From: Geobacter sp.
Lineage (GTDB): Bacteria > Desulfobacterota > Desulfuromonadia > Geobacterales > Geobacteraceae
Direction: 5' to 3'
Assembly (NCBI GenBank): GCA_003574885.1
Contig: PJFC01000001.1
Coordinates: 620,001-684,000 of the forward strand
Length of the DNA: 64,000 bases
Below are positions 61,985-64,000 of this stretch, piece by piece. The translations under genes were made by a program, and so were the position numbers. How positions within the stretch are numbered: position 1 is the stretch's first letter; the number at the start of each line of letters is the position of its first letter. The notes beneath the pieces were generated by a model. It saw only the letters and a list, made by a program, of their open reading frames with translations. It had not been told where the DNA came from and did no database searches.

Positions 61985-62889
61985 TGGTAAATGTCATTCT
62001 GCTCGTCGTCTGTTTCGGTGCCGGTATCTTTCTTCAGAAGACCGGCCGCTTCCCGGCGAGCACCCCCGCGGTCCTGAACGGATTCATCATCCACATCTCC
62101 CTCCCCGCCTTGGCACTCCTCCATATTCACCGGCTCCATCTGGACAGCTCCCTCCTCTTTACCGCCGTCATGGCCTGGTGTCTGTTCGGCGCGGGAGTTC
62201 TCTTCTTCCGTGCCGTGGGGCGTCTGGCGGGGCTTTCTCGGGGCACCACCGGTGCCCTCATGCTCGTGGGGGGGTTAGGGAACACCTCCTTCGTCGGGCT
62301 TCCCATGATCGAGGCCTATTACGGCAAGGAGTTCCTGGGGATAGGGCTCATTGCCGACCAGCTGGGATCGTTTCTCGTCCTGTCCACTCTCGGTATTGTG
62401 GTGGCGACGGTTTACTCCTCCGGTGACCTGTCACCCCGCCTGATGGTGCGGAAGGTCCTCCTCTTCCCTCCGTTCCAGGCCCTTGTGCTCGCCTTTCTCC
62501 TCATCCCCGTCCCCTTTCCCGACTGGCTTCCTACCATCCTGCAGAAACTGGGGGATACCCTGACCCCTCTCGCCCTTGCATCCGTCGGTTTCCAGCTCCG
62601 CCTGAGCCATATCCGGGGGGAGATCAAACCCCTCTCTTTCGGCCTCCTCTACAAGCTCGTCCTCGGACCGGCGCTCCTTACCCTCCTGTTCGTCGGCCTT
62701 CTGGGGGGGAGCGGCAAGGTGATGCAGGTAACCCTCTTCGAGGCGGCCATGGCCCCCATGATTACCGCAGGGATCATTGCCGTGGACCACGATCTCAACC
62801 CTCCCCTCGTCACCCTCATGCTCGGGATCGGCATACCCCTCTCCTTCCTGACACTGCCGGTCTGGTGGTGGCTGTTGCAGGGAGTGTAA
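61984..62889 (+). CDS. AEC (auxin efflux carrier) family permease
   Basis: A 301-residue protein with about ten TM helices and family text: FIIHISLPALALLHIHR, LMLVGGLGNTSFVGLPMIEA, LTPLALASVGFQLRL and MAPMITAGIIAVDHDLNPPL. Bacterial AEC permeases export or import small carboxylates such as malate. It is coupled to the OYE gene by overlap and ended by a terminator. The substrate is unknown. Confidence 0.87.
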   Translation: MVNVILLVVCFGAGIFLQKTGRFPASTPAVLNGFIIHISLPALALLHIHRLHLDSSLLFTAVMAWCLFGAGVLFFRAVGRLAGLSRGTTGALMLVGGLGNTSFVGLPMIEAYYGKEFLGIGLIADQLGSFLVLSTLGIVVATVYSSGDLSPRLMVRKVLLFPPFQALVLAFLLIPVPFPDWLPTILQKLGDTLTPLALASVGFQLRLSHIRGEIKPLSFGLLYKLVLGPALLTLLFVGLLGGSGKVMQVTLFEAAMAPMITAGIIAVDHDLNPPLVTLMLGIGIPLSFLTLPVWWWLLQGV

Positions 62890-62901
62890 CGGGATACAAG
62901 A

Positions 62902-62930
62902 AAAGCCCTCCGGGGATGGAGGGCTTTGGT
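62902..62930 (+). terminator. Intrinsic terminator after the AEC gene
   Basis: A 10-bp stem (62902-62911 with 62918-62927) with a GGGGAT loop. TTT-GG-TTT follows on the plus strand; the stem can also serve the minus strand. Confidence 0.75.
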
Positions 62931-62939
62931 TTCTTACGG

Positions 62940-63057
62940 CACAGGAAAAAGCTCCAGATGCAAGGCGCGCAAGGTCTGAGGAGTGAGGCGTACATCAGGT
63001 ACGCCGCAGGGACGAAGAGCTTGTGTAACGCCGCAGATGGACTTTTGCCGAAGCCGT
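62940..63057. repeat. Geobacter-type intergenic repeat abutting prfC
   Basis: The text CTCCAGATGCAAGGCGCGCA, then GGCGTACATCAGGTACGCCG and ACGCCGCAGATGGAC near the right end, form an element of ~115 bases with imperfect inverted ends and an inner palindrome. I recall it as a dispersed repeat in Geobacteraceae. It ends directly at the stop codon of prfC. Confidence 0.6.
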
Positions 63058-64000
63058 TTAGCTGCGTTCTCTTGTCGAGTGGAACTGCAGCTCCTTCCAG
63101 TTGTCCATGGTGTTGTCCAGGCGCCACTGGCTCCCCGCCAGGTAGGCAAGATTCCCTTCCCCATCCCAATAGAGGTGCATAGCTTCTTTCTTTTCGAACT
63201 CCTCAAGCTTCTTCTTCTCGCCGGTGACCCAGCGGGCGGTGACGTAACTGACCGGTTCGTAGGTCGCCTTGACGTTGTATTCATGCTCCAGACGGTGCAT
63301 GACCACGTCGAACTGGAGGAGCCCGACGGCTCCCACGATCCAGTCGCTTCCCATGAGGGGGCGGAAAACCTGGGTGGTCCCCTCCTCGGCCAGCTGTACA
63401 AGCCCTTTTTCCAGTGCCTTTGACTTCATCGGGTCAAGAAGCCGCACCTTGCGGAAGTGTTCCGGGGCGAAGTTGGGGATGCCGGTGTATTTAAGCTCTT
63501 CACCCTGGGTAAAGGTATCGCCGATCTTGATGGTGCCGTGGTTGTGGATGCCGATGATGTCGCCGGGGTAGGCTTCGTCCACGTTTGTCCGGTCCTGGGC
63601 CATGAAGATGGTGGCGTTGGCAATCTGCACCTCCCGGCCGAGACGGTTGTGCCGGACCTTCATGCCGCGGGTGAATTTTCCTGAGCAGATTCGGAAGAAG
63701 GCGATCCTGTCCCGGTGGGCCGGGTCCATGTTAGCCTGGATTTTGAAGGTGAACCCTGAGAACAGCTCCTCGTAGGGGGATACGATCCGGCTCTCGGTCT
63801 CACGGGGGAGCGGGGACGGGGCGTGTTCGATGAAGGTGTCGAGGAGCTGCTGGATGCCGAAGGTGTTGATGGCGCTGCCGAAGAAAACGGGGGTTTGCCG
63901 TCCTGCCAGGTACGCCTCTTGTTCGAAGGGGTGGGCCGCTCCCTCCAGGAGCTCGACGTCGTTGCGGAGTTCCTCTACCTGGGAGCCCAGGAGTTCGTCG
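63058..64000 (-). CDS. prfC: Peptide chain release factor 3, C-terminal part (5' end outside window)
   Basis: The frame is open to the window end, so ~313 C-terminal residues are present. [20 protein letters not shown] is the end of the GTPase domain, and [55 protein letters not shown] and [18 protein letters not shown] are typical RF3. RF3 is a GTPase that recycles RF1/RF2 from the ribosome. The repeat element abuts the stop codon. Confidence 0.95.
   Translation of the reverse strand, partial: DELLGSQVEELRNDVELLEGAAHPFEQEAYLAGRQTPVFFGSAINTFGIQQLLDTFIEHAPSPLPRETESRIVSPYEELFSGFTFKIQANMDPAHRDRIAFFRICSGKFTRGMKVRHNRLGREVQIANATIFMAQDRTNVDEAYPGDIIGIHNHGTIKIGDTFTQGEELKYTGIPNFAPEHFRKVRLLDPMKSKALEKGLVQLAEEGTTQVFRPLMGSDWIVGAVGLLQFDVVMHRLEHEYNVKATYEPVSYVTARWVTGEKKKLEEFEKKEAMHLYWDGEGNLAYLAGSQWRLDNTMDNWKELQFHSTRERS

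Overview
The window looks like chromosomal DNA of a Geobacteraceae-type bacterium (Desulfuromonadales). The grounds are several multiheme c-type cytochromes with many CxxCH motifs, a b6/Rieske/multiheme complex of the Geobacter Cbc/Ext kind, two hydrogenase-4-like complexes of the Ehr type, copper genes, and short intergenic repeats of kinds I recall from Geobacter genomes. The species cannot be named from this sequence.

Layout. 1-5.7 kb (+): the end of an RND efflux pump gene, a TolC-like outer-membrane gene whose signal-peptide region is made of a palindromic repeat, and NhaA. 5.7-8.7 kb (-): a sensor histidine kinase, an IHF/HU protein and a PNPOx-fold protein. 8.9-12.1 kb (-): PEP carboxykinase and a long-type GAPDH, lying directly downstream of the first complex. 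12.1-20.3 kb (-): Ehr complex 1, with an IclR regulator gene between the large and small subunit genes. 20.3-31.3 kb (+): a divergent second operon. It starts with a toxin-antitoxin pair and an HTH-EIIA fusion and continues into Ehr complex 2, which has one more antiporter-like subunit. Both large subunits lack all four NiFe-ligand cysteines, so neither complex should be a hydrogenase. Both small subunits keep the N2-type cluster cysteines, so these are probably ion-pumping oxidoreductases of unknown substrate.

31.3-37 kb: small secreted or Cys-rich proteins, a B12-binding radical SAM protein, a spermidine-synthase-like protein and a DUF1848 protein. 37-43 kb (+): a copper locus (CsoR with two matching operators, CopA, a small heavy-metal-binding membrane protein), then FmdB, a nonaheme-class cytochrome and a CDF-like protein. 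43-46.7 kb (+): two SAM methyltransferases, small proteins and a CoA-disulfide-reductase/rhodanese fusion.

46.7-57 kb (-): an ext-type locus, known in Geobacter sulfurreducens for selenite/tellurite reduction. In transcription order it encodes a rhodanese lipoprotein (ExtH), a porin (ExtI), two small exported proteins, a pentaheme cytochrome (ExtKL), a terminator, then 12-heme and 10-heme cytochromes, Rieske, cytochrome b6, subunit IV and a 4-heme cytochrome. The ExtKL gene has an in-frame TGA followed at once by a SECIS-like hairpin, so it probably encodes a selenoprotein. A divergent LysR gene with a CCCxxC cluster and a dyad over the shared promoter region probably controls the locus. 58-64 kb: a lipoprotein, a diheme lipoprotein, pyruvate kinase, an old-yellow-enzyme homologue, an AEC permease, an intergenic repeat and the 3' part of prfC.

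Together the window pairs quinone-linked and extracellular electron transfer (ext, cytochromes) with two ion-pumping complexes linked to central carbon genes (pckA, gap, pyk) and with copper and chalcogen handling.
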